Source of the DNA: Mariprofundaceae bacterium
GTDB lineage: Bacteria; Pseudomonadota; Zetaproteobacteria; Mariprofundales; Mariprofundaceae
Assembly (NCBI GenBank): GCA_021772895.1
Contig: JAJFLC010000012.1
Coordinates: 1-64,000 of the forward strand
Length of the DNA stretch: 64,000 bases
Direction: 5' to 3'
Each line of letters begins with the position of its first letter. Position 1 is the stretch's first letter. Shown piece by piece: positions 17,653 through 26,398 of the stretch. The position numbers were made by a program, and so were the translations under genes. Below the pieces are notes generated by a model. The model worked only from the letters and a program-made list of their open reading frames with translations, was not told the DNA's origin and did not search any database.

Positions 17653-18111
17653 TCACCCCCATGCGAATAACACCAACCAGAGGAGCAGTACCATCGCGGT
17701 GCTGACATCCCGAATCCAGGCAGGCCAAAGCCACCAGTCACATTCTCCTTGCCAAAGAGACCACGATGAACGCAAAGCATGAACAAAAAACATCAAAGCA
17801 AGCAAATAGGCACTATTCACTGCATTCAATACACCAGGTATCAGCGCAGCAGTAACGGCCAGCCACGTGATGTGAATCCATGCTTTCCGCGAAGATATAA
17901 CCATAGACAAAATTGAATCTGCTACGGTTGCAGCCAATAACATGATACTTGCAGATACAACCCAGTTTTTAGCAACACTGACACCAAACGATGGCTGCAA
18001 ACCCAGAACCAATGAAAATGGCCATAACAATACAGGAATTGCCAGAATAGATGAGATCAACACATAGGTATGCAATCTAAAATCTCTGGGAGCAGCTTCC
18101 TTATGACTCAA
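17653..18111 (-). CDS. Hypothetical integral membrane protein, 152 residues
   Basis: Four hydrophobic spans (about 18-38, 48-70, 78-108 and 130-150) with a Trp-rich C-terminal half. It begins at a TTG overlapping the yacG stop and is probably the last gene of the zapD-yacG operon. I do not recognise a family; the gene is supported by the operon overlap and by filling the space up to nth exactly. Confidence 0.6.
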   Translation of the reverse strand: MSHKEAAPRDFRLHTYVLISSILAIPVLLWPFSLVLGLQPSFGVSVAKNWVVSASIMLLAATVADSILSMVISSRKAWIHITWLAVTAALIPGVLNAVNSAYLLALMFFVHALRSSWSLWQGECDWWLWPAWIRDVSTAMVLLLWLVLFAWG

Positions 18112-18290
18112 TGAAGCAGGTCTTCGCTTTCCTCGTGATCCAAACTAGCTTTTTCAGCTGGGATTGCATAAGAACCGTCCGCCCAATTCCCGAGGTCAAT
18201 GATTTTGCATTGCTCTTTGCAAAAGGGAAAATGTTCGGCACTCCGTGTGATTTTGGCTTTGCAAATAGGGCAAAAAAAATACTGTTTCAT
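18108..18290 (-). CDS. yacG: DNA gyrase inhibitor / zinc-binding protein YacG
   Basis: A 60-residue protein with the YacG zinc ribbon: CPICKA followed by PFCKEQCKIIDLGNWADGSYAIP. YacG binds GyrB and inhibits gyrase. It overlaps zapD by 4 bp, matching the conserved zapD-yacG pairing of gammaproteobacteria. Confidence 0.95.
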   Translation of the reverse strand: MKQYFFCPICKAKITRSAEHFPFCKEQCKIIDLGNWADGSYAIPAEKASLDHEESEDLLH

Positions 18291-19060
18291 CCGATGGGCA
18301 CCAGCATCGCATGATAGGGAAGATCTTCATCAACATCATGTGCCGCCACGCCAGGTTCCCATTGCTGAAAACGAATGCGTAGCGCAAGCCTGTTACCGGA
18401 ACATTCAGGGTGAATACCCTGCTGAACGATTGCCGAATCAAGTCCCAGAATCAAAAGCCCATAATCAATTCCACGCTCTGGCGTGATTTGATCAGATCCT
18501 GAATCTGCCACACGCTTTTCCCAGCCAACGTAATCATTCAGCATAATGTCCAGATGTGTCACTGCGGCATGCAGATCATGTAAGCTATGACTTAAAATAT
18601 CTTTATGTTTTGAGCCATTCCACAAGATATTCAAACTCTGCGATAAGATAGGTTTGTGTGCCAATAAATCCTGTTTTTTTAAAGCATTAAAATAGCTTGC
18701 CAGCAAAGCATCTTCACAAAAGAAGTTCATTGCATCCTGAATACCAAGCCGCATAGACTCAATATATTCATCAATCATATCACATGCTTCAAGGATTTTA
18801 CTGCGATACTCAGGGTGTTTCTCAACCAGTTTTGTCAGGTGTACTCGCATCGAAGCCAATAAGCCAACCAGTTCCGGCACAGCCTGCTTGCGCCCGTGTT
18901 CGCCAAGCAATGATGTACGAACATCACAAGCTGCTAACAACCATGCATAAGGCTGGTCACATTGACGGGCTCGCTCCAGACAACGCAAACCATCCCGCAA
19001 CTCCATAAAAGAGCGCATGCGAGGTGTTAAAGCAAATCCAAAACGAACCAGTTCAGACAA
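18287..19060 (-). CDS. zapD: Cell division protein ZapD
   Basis: A 257-residue soluble, mainly helical protein with a C-terminal beta domain (LALRIRFQQW) typical of ZapD/DUF1342. ZapD crosslinks FtsZ filaments at the division ring. The N-terminus (FALTPRMRSFMELRDGL) matches the family's LNERMRTWLRLE-type opening only loosely; the coupling to yacG strengthens the call. The TTG start is supported by AAAGGAG 7 nt upstream. Confidence 0.85.
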   Translation of the reverse strand: MSELVRFGFALTPRMRSFMELRDGLRCLERARQCDQPYAWLLAACDVRTSLLGEHGRKQAVPELVGLLASMRVHLTKLVEKHPEYRSKILEACDMIDEYIESMRLGIQDAMNFFCEDALLASYFNALKKQDLLAHKPILSQSLNILWNGSKHKDILSHSLHDLHAAVTHLDIMLNDYVGWEKRVADSGSDQITPERGIDYGLLILGLDSAIVQQGIHPECSGNRLALRIRFQQWEPGVAAHDVDEDLPYHAMLVPIG

Positions 19061-19150
19061 ATCGGAACTCCTTTGATACGGCCGAAAACTTAAGCTTCCT
19101 AAACGGCAAAAAACACCAATGCATCAGCATGGCAGCATTGCTGACAATCA

Positions 19151-19612
19151 TCAATGTTCACTCACTCCGAAGCGTTGCATCCAAACATCAATGTGTTCGG
19201 CTATCTCGCTGTACACTTTACGAAAAGTTTCTTCACTTCGTCCCATCGGATCAGGTATTTTTTTTCCTCCGCCCGGTTGCGAAAGCATCATCACTTTTCC
19301 GATATGAGCTGGGCGCATTTTACTGAGATGCTGGCGCTGCTCAGCCTCCATGACCATAACCATAGCCGCACGATCCATATCAGGTGCCAGCAATGTTTGC
19401 GATACGTGCCCACTTAAGTCCACATCAAACTCTTTTGCAACTTTTATTGCAATCTCCGGAACCTTTCTACCTGCCATAAACAGCAGCCCCCGACTAAAAC
19501 ATTCGGCATGCACCCCGGCTTGCTCCAATCGCAATCGCATATACCTTTCAGCAAAAGGGCTACGGCATAAATTTCCTGCGCAGATCATGAGAATAGGCGA
19601 AGGCAACAGCAT
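19151..19612 (-). CDS. Low-molecular-weight protein tyrosine phosphatase
   Basis: The 153-residue protein has the P-loop C-X5-R-S at Cys11-Arg17 (CAGNLCRSP) and the general-acid loop IPDPMGRSEETF near residue 116. In Gram-negatives such enzymes often dephosphorylate BY-kinases controlling exopolysaccharide or act on arsenate, but no partner gene is adjacent. It ends against dnaQ with no gap, so the two may be co-transcribed. Confidence 0.93.
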   Translation of the reverse strand: MLLPSPILMICAGNLCRSPFAERYMRLRLEQAGVHAECFSRGLLFMAGRKVPEIAIKVAKEFDVDLSGHVSQTLLAPDMDRAAMVMVMEAEQRQHLSKMRPAHIGKVMMLSQPGGGKKIPDPMGRSEETFRKVYSEIAEHIDVWMQRFGVSEH

Positions 19613-19613
19613 C

Positions 19614-20345
19614 TTATTCAGCCATTTTCCAAATTAATTGCCCATTACTCTCTTGATGAATACGTTTTAGCAAAGCCTCATGTGCAGCATGATCATTTTC
19701 GGGAACGTACAAAGGATCCCGTCGCATCATGGTTGCGGTTTCTGCTTTTTCATCCCGACTTCGCACCGTCTTAGATACCTGTACAAATGCTGATGCAGGT
19801 TTTGTCTGAATCTCCATATCCAAAGAAAATTGCCTGCCTCCGGTCATCCCCAGGTAGACCTCTGCCAGCAGTTCCGAATCAAGCAGTGCCCCATGCAACT
19901 CACGATGCCCACGCTCAATTCCGTATCGATCACAAAGTGCATTCAGATTATTTCGTTGTTGAGGGTGCTGTTTACGCGCTAATTCCAGCGTATCAATGAC
20001 CTGCACATGCTCAATCCCCGGTTTTCCAAACAAGTTCAACTCATTCATGATAAAACCCAAATCAAAAGGTGCATTGTGGATCACCAGCGTCGCGCCATGA
20101 ATAAAGTCCAAAAATTCATCTGCAATCATTTCAAAGGTTGGTGCATCTTTAACCTTTTCGTTGTTAATACCATGAATACGCACTACTTCTTCAGGAATAT
20201 GGCGTTCAGGGTTCAAATACTGATGAAAAGTTCGATCTGAGAGAAGTTTGCGTTGACTCACCTCAATCGCACCGATTTCGACCATGCGATCCCCATTCTG
20301 GGGTGATAATCCGGTGGTCTCTGTGTCCAGCATAATCAGGCGCAT
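19614..20345 (-). CDS. dnaQ: DNA polymerase III epsilon subunit (3'-5' exonuclease)
   Basis: Proofreading subunit of the replicative polymerase. Exo I is LDTETTGLSP (Asp7, Glu9), Exo II is VIHNAPFDLGF and Exo III is HRELHGALLDSELLA, giving a complete DEDDh site. The ~55-residue tail after the nuclease domain should bind the alpha subunit. Length of 243 matches E. coli. Confidence 0.96.
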   Translation of the reverse strand: MRLIMLDTETTGLSPQNGDRMVEIGAIEVSQRKLLSDRTFHQYLNPERHIPEEVVRIHGINNEKVKDAPTFEMIADEFLDFIHGATLVIHNAPFDLGFIMNELNLFGKPGIEHVQVIDTLELARKQHPQQRNNLNALCDRYGIERGHRELHGALLDSELLAEVYLGMTGGRQFSLDMEIQTKPASAFVQVSKTVRSRDEKAETATMMRRDPLYVPENDHAAHEALLKRIHQESNGQLIWKMAE

Positions 20346-20442
20346 GCCCGGTATTATAAGCCAGGCCTTTTTTTTTGCATCATCAAACTGTTAAAGCGTT
20401 TCTAGCGTAAAACATTCGACTTAAGCTTCATGCCAGACTGAG

Positions 20443-23400
20443 TTATTTAATTAGCATCGATTTATCTTTACCAAACCATTTTTCCGGTAAATTTAAAAGG
20501 TTTTCAACAAAACCCGGAGCGGCCAATCCAGCACTTTCGGGTGATATCTGCTCAACTTCAGCATCAGCAAGCGTACCATGCATCCGATACACTTTACGAA
20601 TCAGACTATGCGCAGCGCCACCAAACATATCTCGAAGAATCGGCACTTTAGACAACAACGCATCCAGGTTCTGAAAGGGCCGCATCACAAGCGTCAAATC
20701 AATATAAGAGCGCTCAATATCCATCACACCCTGGCCCGCAACATCCATAGCTGAAGATCGCATGGCAAGCTTATGCACCTTCACATTTTTACCTTGCATC
20801 ACTGCCTCCATTTGCAAACGCTTATAACCAATGCCCGACTTGGTTAAATCATCTCTGCTACCAAAAAAGAGCCCCGGAAGATCTACCAGACTAATGGCCG
20901 CAAGGAACTTCGAGAGTGTCCCACCTTTCAAGAGTCGCCCATCGTCAACCCGCATTCTTAAACGTCCATCCAAAGCTTGCCACCATGGCTGATCACTAAA
21001 AATCTCTCCCTGACCAGAAAAAAGGGCATGCATATTTCCATTTGCAAAAAGGCTGGAAAGGCCTGCTCTTTTCATCATATTACCAAAGTCCCCATCCAGC
21101 TCTGCAAAGCCACGCCAGCGCATACCTCGTTTCAATTCAGGTGTTAACGTTCCGGTCAATTTCAGACGAATATCATCTAATTTCGCCTCAAATGAGCGTA
21201 AATCTATCAAACCACCACCAGGCATCGAAAATATTGTTAACAAATCTTTTACAATAAGATCACCACTTCGTAATGATGCAGCCTTCAGAATAGCTATACT
21301 GTTCAAAGCAGAGGCCAATTTAATAGATGCACCTTTGATTTCCGCATCATCCCATACAAAACGTGCCAAATTTGCCCGAAATGCCCATGGTTTTTCACGG
21401 GCCGCTAACTCACCTGAGCTACGAGAAAGAGAAACAGGTAAAGCCTTTCGATTTAAGTATTCAGCATCCACAGCCAACTCCCAGGGCTCTGGACCAAATG
21501 GCGCACGAATATCAATCGCACCAGTAAATAATGCTGTTTCAATATGCTGCAAATCCAGCCAAAGCGAAGCTTCAGAAACAGCTCCAACACCGCGCAAGCG
21601 CAACAATGCATCATTACAGTGCAGCTCTTTAATCAGAAGAGCAGCTTTCCCCTGCTTCATTCCATTGACCCCGGAATAATCAATGCGAAGCGGCTTTCCT
21701 GCCATTTTTTTTATGCCAAGAAAATTTTCCCAGGAGGCCTCTTCCAGACCAATTCCACCATGCCAGACACCATCAAAATCAAGTTCCATCGTAACCCGAC
21801 CATCAGCCGCTTCAATGGGCAGTAAAAAATATGCAGCCAACTCATCCAACTCTCCTTCTGCTGTTGACTGCATGGAAAGAACTCGCCACTGACCTTGATC
21901 ATTAACAGACGCAGACATATCTGTTGTTACATTTAGATGAGGTGTTGACCATACAAGTTCAGAAAATTGAATCCCTTCACTTAAACGCCACTTCACCTCT
22001 CCTGTCGTAACTCGAACAGGTATCTTTTTAACAGTCAGCATCCATGGCGCCAAAGGCTTGAGATTAATCTCAGCCTTCCGTGGACGATCCTCAGCAGGTA
22101 TCCATTGAAGCCTAAAATCTGTATAGGCGGGCGCTATTTTCCAGCCTAGCTTCTCAGCATCACTTTTATCCAACCATGTATGAAGTTTGCCTGCATCGGC
22201 ATTGCCGCTGCCAGACACATTAAGCAGCAATGTATCCCAGGAGATATGCAAACCACCACTGACAGAGCCAACAGCGTGCGGTAACTGCGTTGAAACAACT
22301 TTTGCCTTCAAACCTTCTTGATCCAACTCAACATCCGCTACTGTATGGGTCAGTAAACTTTCAGGCATACCAAGCGCAATATCCGCATCTTCAACATGTG
22401 CGGTTACATGATAATGCATCGCATCCAATTCACTGCTTGATGGAGAAGCTTGCCATGGTATCGCCCACATCAATTCAACATCAGCTCTGGCTTCTGAGGC
22501 CACACCACTTTGCATACTGGCCAACCATTCATGCCAGGAGTCTCCTCCCAATGGTTTTAGATTTTGCCAGATAAGTGGCATGCCAAGATATGAAGAAGAT
22601 GCAGATAATTGTAACCTTCCATCACGCCAAAGACCTGTGGCACGAACGATGTTTTTCCCAAGTTTCCACTCAAATAATTTGCCTTCAACTTGCAGCACCG
22701 AATGGCTGTGAGCATCTTCGAGAATAGCAAACTCGCCCTTCATTGAGTCAAACTGCCACGTTTCACCAGCATTTGAATAATTGACTGGTTTTGATTGAGT
22801 GGATGCCACTGAAAAATCAATCTTCCACTTTCCAACATTTTGCTCTTTGGTTTCTATTTTACCTGAAAGCCCACCATCAAATTGAGGTTTCCACTGATCA
22901 GGCAACCAGTTCAGATCTGAAAATGTTGCTTCGATAGCATTGGGAAACTGCCCATTCCTAAGCTGCGCCTCCACATGCACCCCTGGAAACTGAACCTGCA
23001 TCACATGATCATCACGATCAAAAGACATCGTAAAGTGTTCAATTTCCCCAGACATCTCTTCATATTCCCAATTCAATCGCATATCTTTCAATGTGATCAG
23101 ATCAGGTACAGGAATCTGAGGCTGCTCACTGCGATGGCCTTGCACAATGCTGATATTGCCGCCACTCAGGTGTATTCCCGCAGGCGTTAATGTGCCGGAA
23201 AAAAAGTCCAACATGGAAATATTGACTGTAATATTGCTCTGATGAACAACAATTGAGTCATCATGCGATGAAAATGAACTGGCTGTAGCCTTCACGCCTA
23301 AATGTCCAGCCCAATACCAGGATAAATTTCCAAGCTTTAAGGCCTTTAATCCAAGCTCCTGCTTCAAAAAAGTTTCTATTTCCGGGCGCATATTGTTTAC

Positions 23401-23514
23401 ATCCGGGGCATATGCCCACAGAGCAATGCCTCCACTCAATAGAAGTAGCAAAAAAAGAAAAATCACGCGCCGACAACTGGTCAACACGTGATTTATCCAA
23501 ACAGGAAGTTTCAA
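20443..23514 (-). CDS. AsmA/YhdP-like large periplasmic protein in the mla operon
   Basis: A 1023-residue protein with a single N-terminal span (about 15-35), then a very long beta-rich periplasmic region typical of AsmA-like/DUF3971 proteins. The C-terminal ~200 residues (LDGRLRMRVDDGRLLKGG, MDVAGQGVMDIERSYIDL) resemble the AsmA C-terminal domain. The TTG start lies 14 bp after mlaC. YhdP, TamB and YdbH form hydrophobic bridges moving phospholipid to the outer membrane. Co-transcription with mlaFEDC suggests a role in the same lipid traffic. It is shorter than E. coli YhdP (~1270). Confidence 0.8.
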   Translation of the reverse strand: MKLPVWINHVLTSCRRVIFLFLLLLLSGGIALWAYAPDVNNMRPEIETFLKQELGLKALKLGNLSWYWAGHLGVKATASSFSSHDDSIVVHQSNITVNISMLDFFSGTLTPAGIHLSGGNISIVQGHRSEQPQIPVPDLITLKDMRLNWEYEEMSGEIEHFTMSFDRDDHVMQVQFPGVHVEAQLRNGQFPNAIEATFSDLNWLPDQWKPQFDGGLSGKIETKEQNVGKWKIDFSVASTQSKPVNYSNAGETWQFDSMKGEFAILEDAHSHSVLQVEGKLFEWKLGKNIVRATGLWRDGRLQLSASSSYLGMPLIWQNLKPLGGDSWHEWLASMQSGVASEARADVELMWAIPWQASPSSSELDAMHYHVTAHVEDADIALGMPESLLTHTVADVELDQEGLKAKVVSTQLPHAVGSVSGGLHISWDTLLLNVSGSGNADAGKLHTWLDKSDAEKLGWKIAPAYTDFRLQWIPAEDRPRKAEINLKPLAPWMLTVKKIPVRVTTGEVKWRLSEGIQFSELVWSTPHLNVTTDMSASVNDQGQWRVLSMQSTAEGELDELAAYFLLPIEAADGRVTMELDFDGVWHGGIGLEEASWENFLGIKKMAGKPLRIDYSGVNGMKQGKAALLIKELHCNDALLRLRGVGAVSEASLWLDLQHIETALFTGAIDIRAPFGPEPWELAVDAEYLNRKALPVSLSRSSGELAAREKPWAFRANLARFVWDDAEIKGASIKLASALNSIAILKAASLRSGDLIVKDLLTIFSMPGGGLIDLRSFEAKLDDIRLKLTGTLTPELKRGMRWRGFAELDGDFGNMMKRAGLSSLFANGNMHALFSGQGEIFSDQPWWQALDGRLRMRVDDGRLLKGGTLSKFLAAISLVDLPGLFFGSRDDLTKSGIGYKRLQMEAVMQGKNVKVHKLAMRSSAMDVAGQGVMDIERSYIDLTLVMRPFQNLDALLSKVPILRDMFGGAAHSLIRKVYRMHGTLADAEVEQISPESAGLAAPGFVENLLNLPEKWFGKDKSMLIK

Positions 23515-23527
23515 CTTACAATCAGAA

Positions 23528-24148
23528 TCAGGCTTTATCCTTGGCTTCCAGCTTCTCCACCTTTTTCTCTAAGGCATGAACAAGCCCTTCGAAGTTACCA
23601 CTTCTCCTGATTCCTGCTTTGAAATCTTTGCGGAAATTACTTACCAGACTCACACCTTCGATTCTGATGTCATAGACCTGCCAACCTGCTGTAGTCTGAT
23701 GCAATCGATATTCTACAGGTGTCTCTTTTTCTGTATCAATCACGTTCGATTTAACACGTGCTTTATCTTTTTTAAACTGGGCATCATCAAATACAATTTT
23801 TTGATTTCGAAAGCTGGACAAACGATTGCCATATGAGCGCTCAAGCAATCTTCGGAAAAGCTCTGTAAAATGGCCCTTTTCACTTTCAGATATACCTTTC
23901 CAGACTTTCCCAAGGCTACGCTTGGACATTTCCCTGTAATCAAAACGGCCATGTACAACTTTCTGGATTTTAACCCTGTCTTCTTCTGTTAATTTTGTTG
24001 TATCTTCACGAGCTTCCAACACTTGAATAATTCCATGCACTGTTTCTTCTACAACTGTTTTAGGATCGCTTTCCACAGCCCATACATGGGTAGAAAAAAG
24101 TACCATTGCAGCTACAAGCATCACTCTGATTGAAAAAACTTTAGACAT
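23528..24148 (-). CDS. mlaC: Mla phospholipid shuttle, periplasmic MlaC
   Basis: The product has a Sec signal peptide (SIRVMLVAAMVLFSTHVWA) and an MlaC/Ttg2D fold: EETVHGIIQVL, FDYREMSKRSLG and the VYDIRIEGVSLVSNFR block that lines the lipid pocket. It carries phospholipid between the inner-membrane MlaFEDB complex and the outer membrane. The ATG at 24148 has GGAG 6 nt upstream and gives 206 residues. The C-terminus is extended by a Lys/Glu-rich tail. Confidence 0.94.
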   Translation of the reverse strand: MSKVFSIRVMLVAAMVLFSTHVWAVESDPKTVVEETVHGIIQVLEAREDTTKLTEEDRVKIQKVVHGRFDYREMSKRSLGKVWKGISESEKGHFTELFRRLLERSYGNRLSSFRNQKIVFDDAQFKKDKARVKSNVIDTEKETPVEYRLHQTTAGWQVYDIRIEGVSLVSNFRKDFKAGIRRSGNFEGLVHALEKKVEKLEAKDKA

Positions 24149-24229
24149 CACACACTCCATTCATCTTTGTCTGTCAGCTCCGCTGACACCAGCACTCTAT
24201 CCATTGCAGAGCATTTGTATGGGGGGAAT

Positions 24230-24682
24230 TTATTCCTCGCTGGAGGAAAAAATGTACTTACTCACCAGATCTTCGATATTAATCGCAGATTCGGTCTCTT
24301 CGATTTCATCACCGGATTGTAACAACGTATCATCACCGCCTTGTGAAATGCGAACATAACGCTCGCCAATAATTCCTTTGGTGCGTACCGAAGCTATGGC
24401 ATCTGCAGTAATCGAAATGTCATCATGAATCAGTAAGGTTAGTTTTGCCTCTGACTCTTCATTGATCACAACATCACTGACCCGGCCAATTACGACACCG
24501 GCCAACATCACATCGCTGCCAGAACGCATGCCTCCGGCATCTTCAAAGACAGCCTCTAAAGCATATCCCGAAGCACCGACACCACCGATTTGCCCGAGTT
24601 TCACCGCCATCCAACTGATGCTGATAATGCCTGCCAGAACAAACGCCCCAACAACCAACTCAATTTTTTTATACTCATTCAT
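24230..24682 (-). CDS. mlaD: Mla system MCE-domain protein MlaD
   Basis: The 150-residue protein has one N-terminal span (about 8-28) and a single MCE domain (YALEAVFEDAGGMRSGSDVMLAG, RTKGIIGERYVRI). MlaD forms the hexameric ring above MlaE through which lipid passes. Spacing to mlaE is 11 bp. Confidence 0.96.
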   Translation of the reverse strand: MNEYKKIELVVGAFVLAGIISISWMAVKLGQIGGVGASGYALEAVFEDAGGMRSGSDVMLAGVVIGRVSDVVINEESEAKLTLLIHDDISITADAIASVRTKGIIGERYVRISQGGDDTLLQSGDEIEETESAINIEDLVSKYIFSSSEE

Positions 24683-24693
24683 AATCGCTCTCT

Positions 24694-25497
24694 CTATAAG
24701 AAAAATGAAGTCAAAATGTAATCCATCATCAAAATACCGACTGATCCGATAACCACAGCCTGGGTTGTCGCTTTGGCAACACCTTCAGTTGTAGGCACAG
24801 CTCTGTAACCCATATAAGTGCATACAGAGCCAACCAGAAAACCAAACACGACGGCCTTTACCCAGCCAGCATAAAGATCTTCAGGTAAAATTTTAGCCAC
24901 CATTTCACCAGTAAAGGCCCCTGCATTGACACCCAGCATTTCAACACCAACCACATAACCTGCCCCCAATCCGATAATATCAAACATCGAAACCAGTAAA
25001 GGGGTCGCAATGGTTATCGCCACAATTCTTGGTAATATGATACGGGCACGCGGGTTTACAGCCATCATCTGCAACGCGTCCAGTTGTTCGGTAACCCGCA
25101 TGATGCCAATCTCGGCTGTGATACTTGAACCCGCTCGCCCCACCAACATCAATGCACCCAAGACAGGGCCAAGTTCACGAATAATCGAAAGTGCCACAGC
25201 AGATCCCAGCAGGGATTCCGAGCCAAACTTGGCAAGCGTATAATAGCCCTGCAATGATAAAACCATGCCGGTAAAAGCCCCGGTAATTGCAATGATAATG
25301 AATGAGCCAACACCCAGCGCATAGAGTTGCAACACAACGTGCCTGCCTTGCCAGGGTGGCGCAAAAATCAACGCCAGTGAAGAGGTCGTAATGGATGCCA
25401 TATCACCCAGCCATGAAACAATACCCAATACATTCCGGCCAAGTTTTCCCACCACACGCACAAACCAGTTATGTGTCACCACAAGCTCTCCACTCAT
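24694..25497 (-). CDS. mlaE: Mla system permease MlaE
   Basis: A 267-residue YrbE-family permease with five or six spans and the conserved ELGPVLGALMLVGRAGSSITAEIG segment. Its start overlaps the mlaF stop by 4 bp. It forms the inner-membrane core of the MlaFED lipid transporter. Confidence 0.96.
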   Translation of the reverse strand: MSGELVVTHNWFVRVVGKLGRNVLGIVSWLGDMASITTSSLALIFAPPWQGRHVVLQLYALGVGSFIIIAITGAFTGMVLSLQGYYTLAKFGSESLLGSAVALSIIRELGPVLGALMLVGRAGSSITAEIGIMRVTEQLDALQMMAVNPRARIILPRIVAITIATPLLVSMFDIIGLGAGYVVGVEMLGVNAGAFTGEMVAKILPEDLYAGWVKAVVFGFLVGSVCTYMGYRAVPTTEGVAKATTQAVVIGSVGILMMDYILTSFFL

Positions 25498-26297
25498 GAA
25501 TTCACTCCTCCGGAGCTATGCAATAAATCATCAATATAAGGTGTCGTGCTGCGTGAAAAGGGGATAGGGCCATCCGGCCTGCCTTCGATAAACTGACTCA
25601 CACGCTCATCTGTGCTTTGACGAATCTCATCCGCTGTTCCTTCTGCAATCACTTTGCCCTGCCAGAGCAGAATCACATGGTCGGCGATGGCGAGTCCGGC
25701 CTGAACATCATGAGTCACAACAATGGATGTCATTTTTGTCTTTTGCGTTAAATCATGAATCAACGTGGTCACAACACCCGCAGAGATCGGATCCAATCCT
25801 GAAGTTGGCTCATCAAAAAAGACCACTTCCGGATCCATCGCCAAAGCCCGGGCAAAGGCCACACGCTTGGCCATGCCGCCGGAAAGCTCAGATGGCATAA
25901 GATGTTCAAAACCTCTCAGCCCGACCTGTTCAAGCTTCATCGAGACAACCGTACGAATCACCGATTCATCTAATTTTGTATGTTCATGTAGTGGGAAAGC
26001 CACATTATCGTAAACATTGAGTGAATTCAGCAGCGCAGAATATTGAAATACCATGCCCATGCGCGCACGAAGTTCGTAAAGGCGTTTACTGCTCACCTGC
26101 GCCAAATCATCACCATCAAACCAGACCGAACCGGATGTTGGTATGTCCAATGCCGCAAGAAGGCGTAAAAGTGTCGTTTTTCCCGAACCAGAACCACCCA
26201 TAATCACTGTGATGGCATGTTCACGGATCGACACATCCGTCTGATCCAGTGCCGTCACATCGCCAAAACGACGTGTTAACTTTTCCGAACGGATCAT
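25494..26297 (-). CDS. mlaF: Mla system ATPase MlaF
   Basis: A 267-residue ABC ATPase: Walker A GGSGSGKTTLLR, signature LSGGMAKRVAFARAL (the MlaF-type MAKR variant) and Walker B VVFFDEPTSGLDP. First gene of the operon mlaF-E-D-C-asmA-like. No mlaB STAS partner and no mlaA are present here. The 101-bp gap to glnE holds divergent promoters. Confidence 0.96.
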   Translation of the reverse strand: MIRSEKLTRRFGDVTALDQTDVSIREHAITVIMGGSGSGKTTLLRLLAALDIPTSGSVWFDGDDLAQVSSKRLYELRARMGMVFQYSALLNSLNVYDNVAFPLHEHTKLDESVIRTVVSMKLEQVGLRGFEHLMPSELSGGMAKRVAFARALAMDPEVVFFDEPTSGLDPISAGVVTTLIHDLTQKTKMTSIVVTHDVQAGLAIADHVILLWQGKVIAEGTADEIRQSTDERVSQFIEGRPDGPIPFSRSTTPYIDDLLHSSGGVNS

Positions 26298-26398
26298 TGA
26301 ATACGACTCCTGTAAATTTTTTCCCGTAAAAAATTCATCATCAGAAATCTATCTCTTTGCCTGCTGCTTTGCACCCGCAATTTAGCTAGTCTTGAGAA

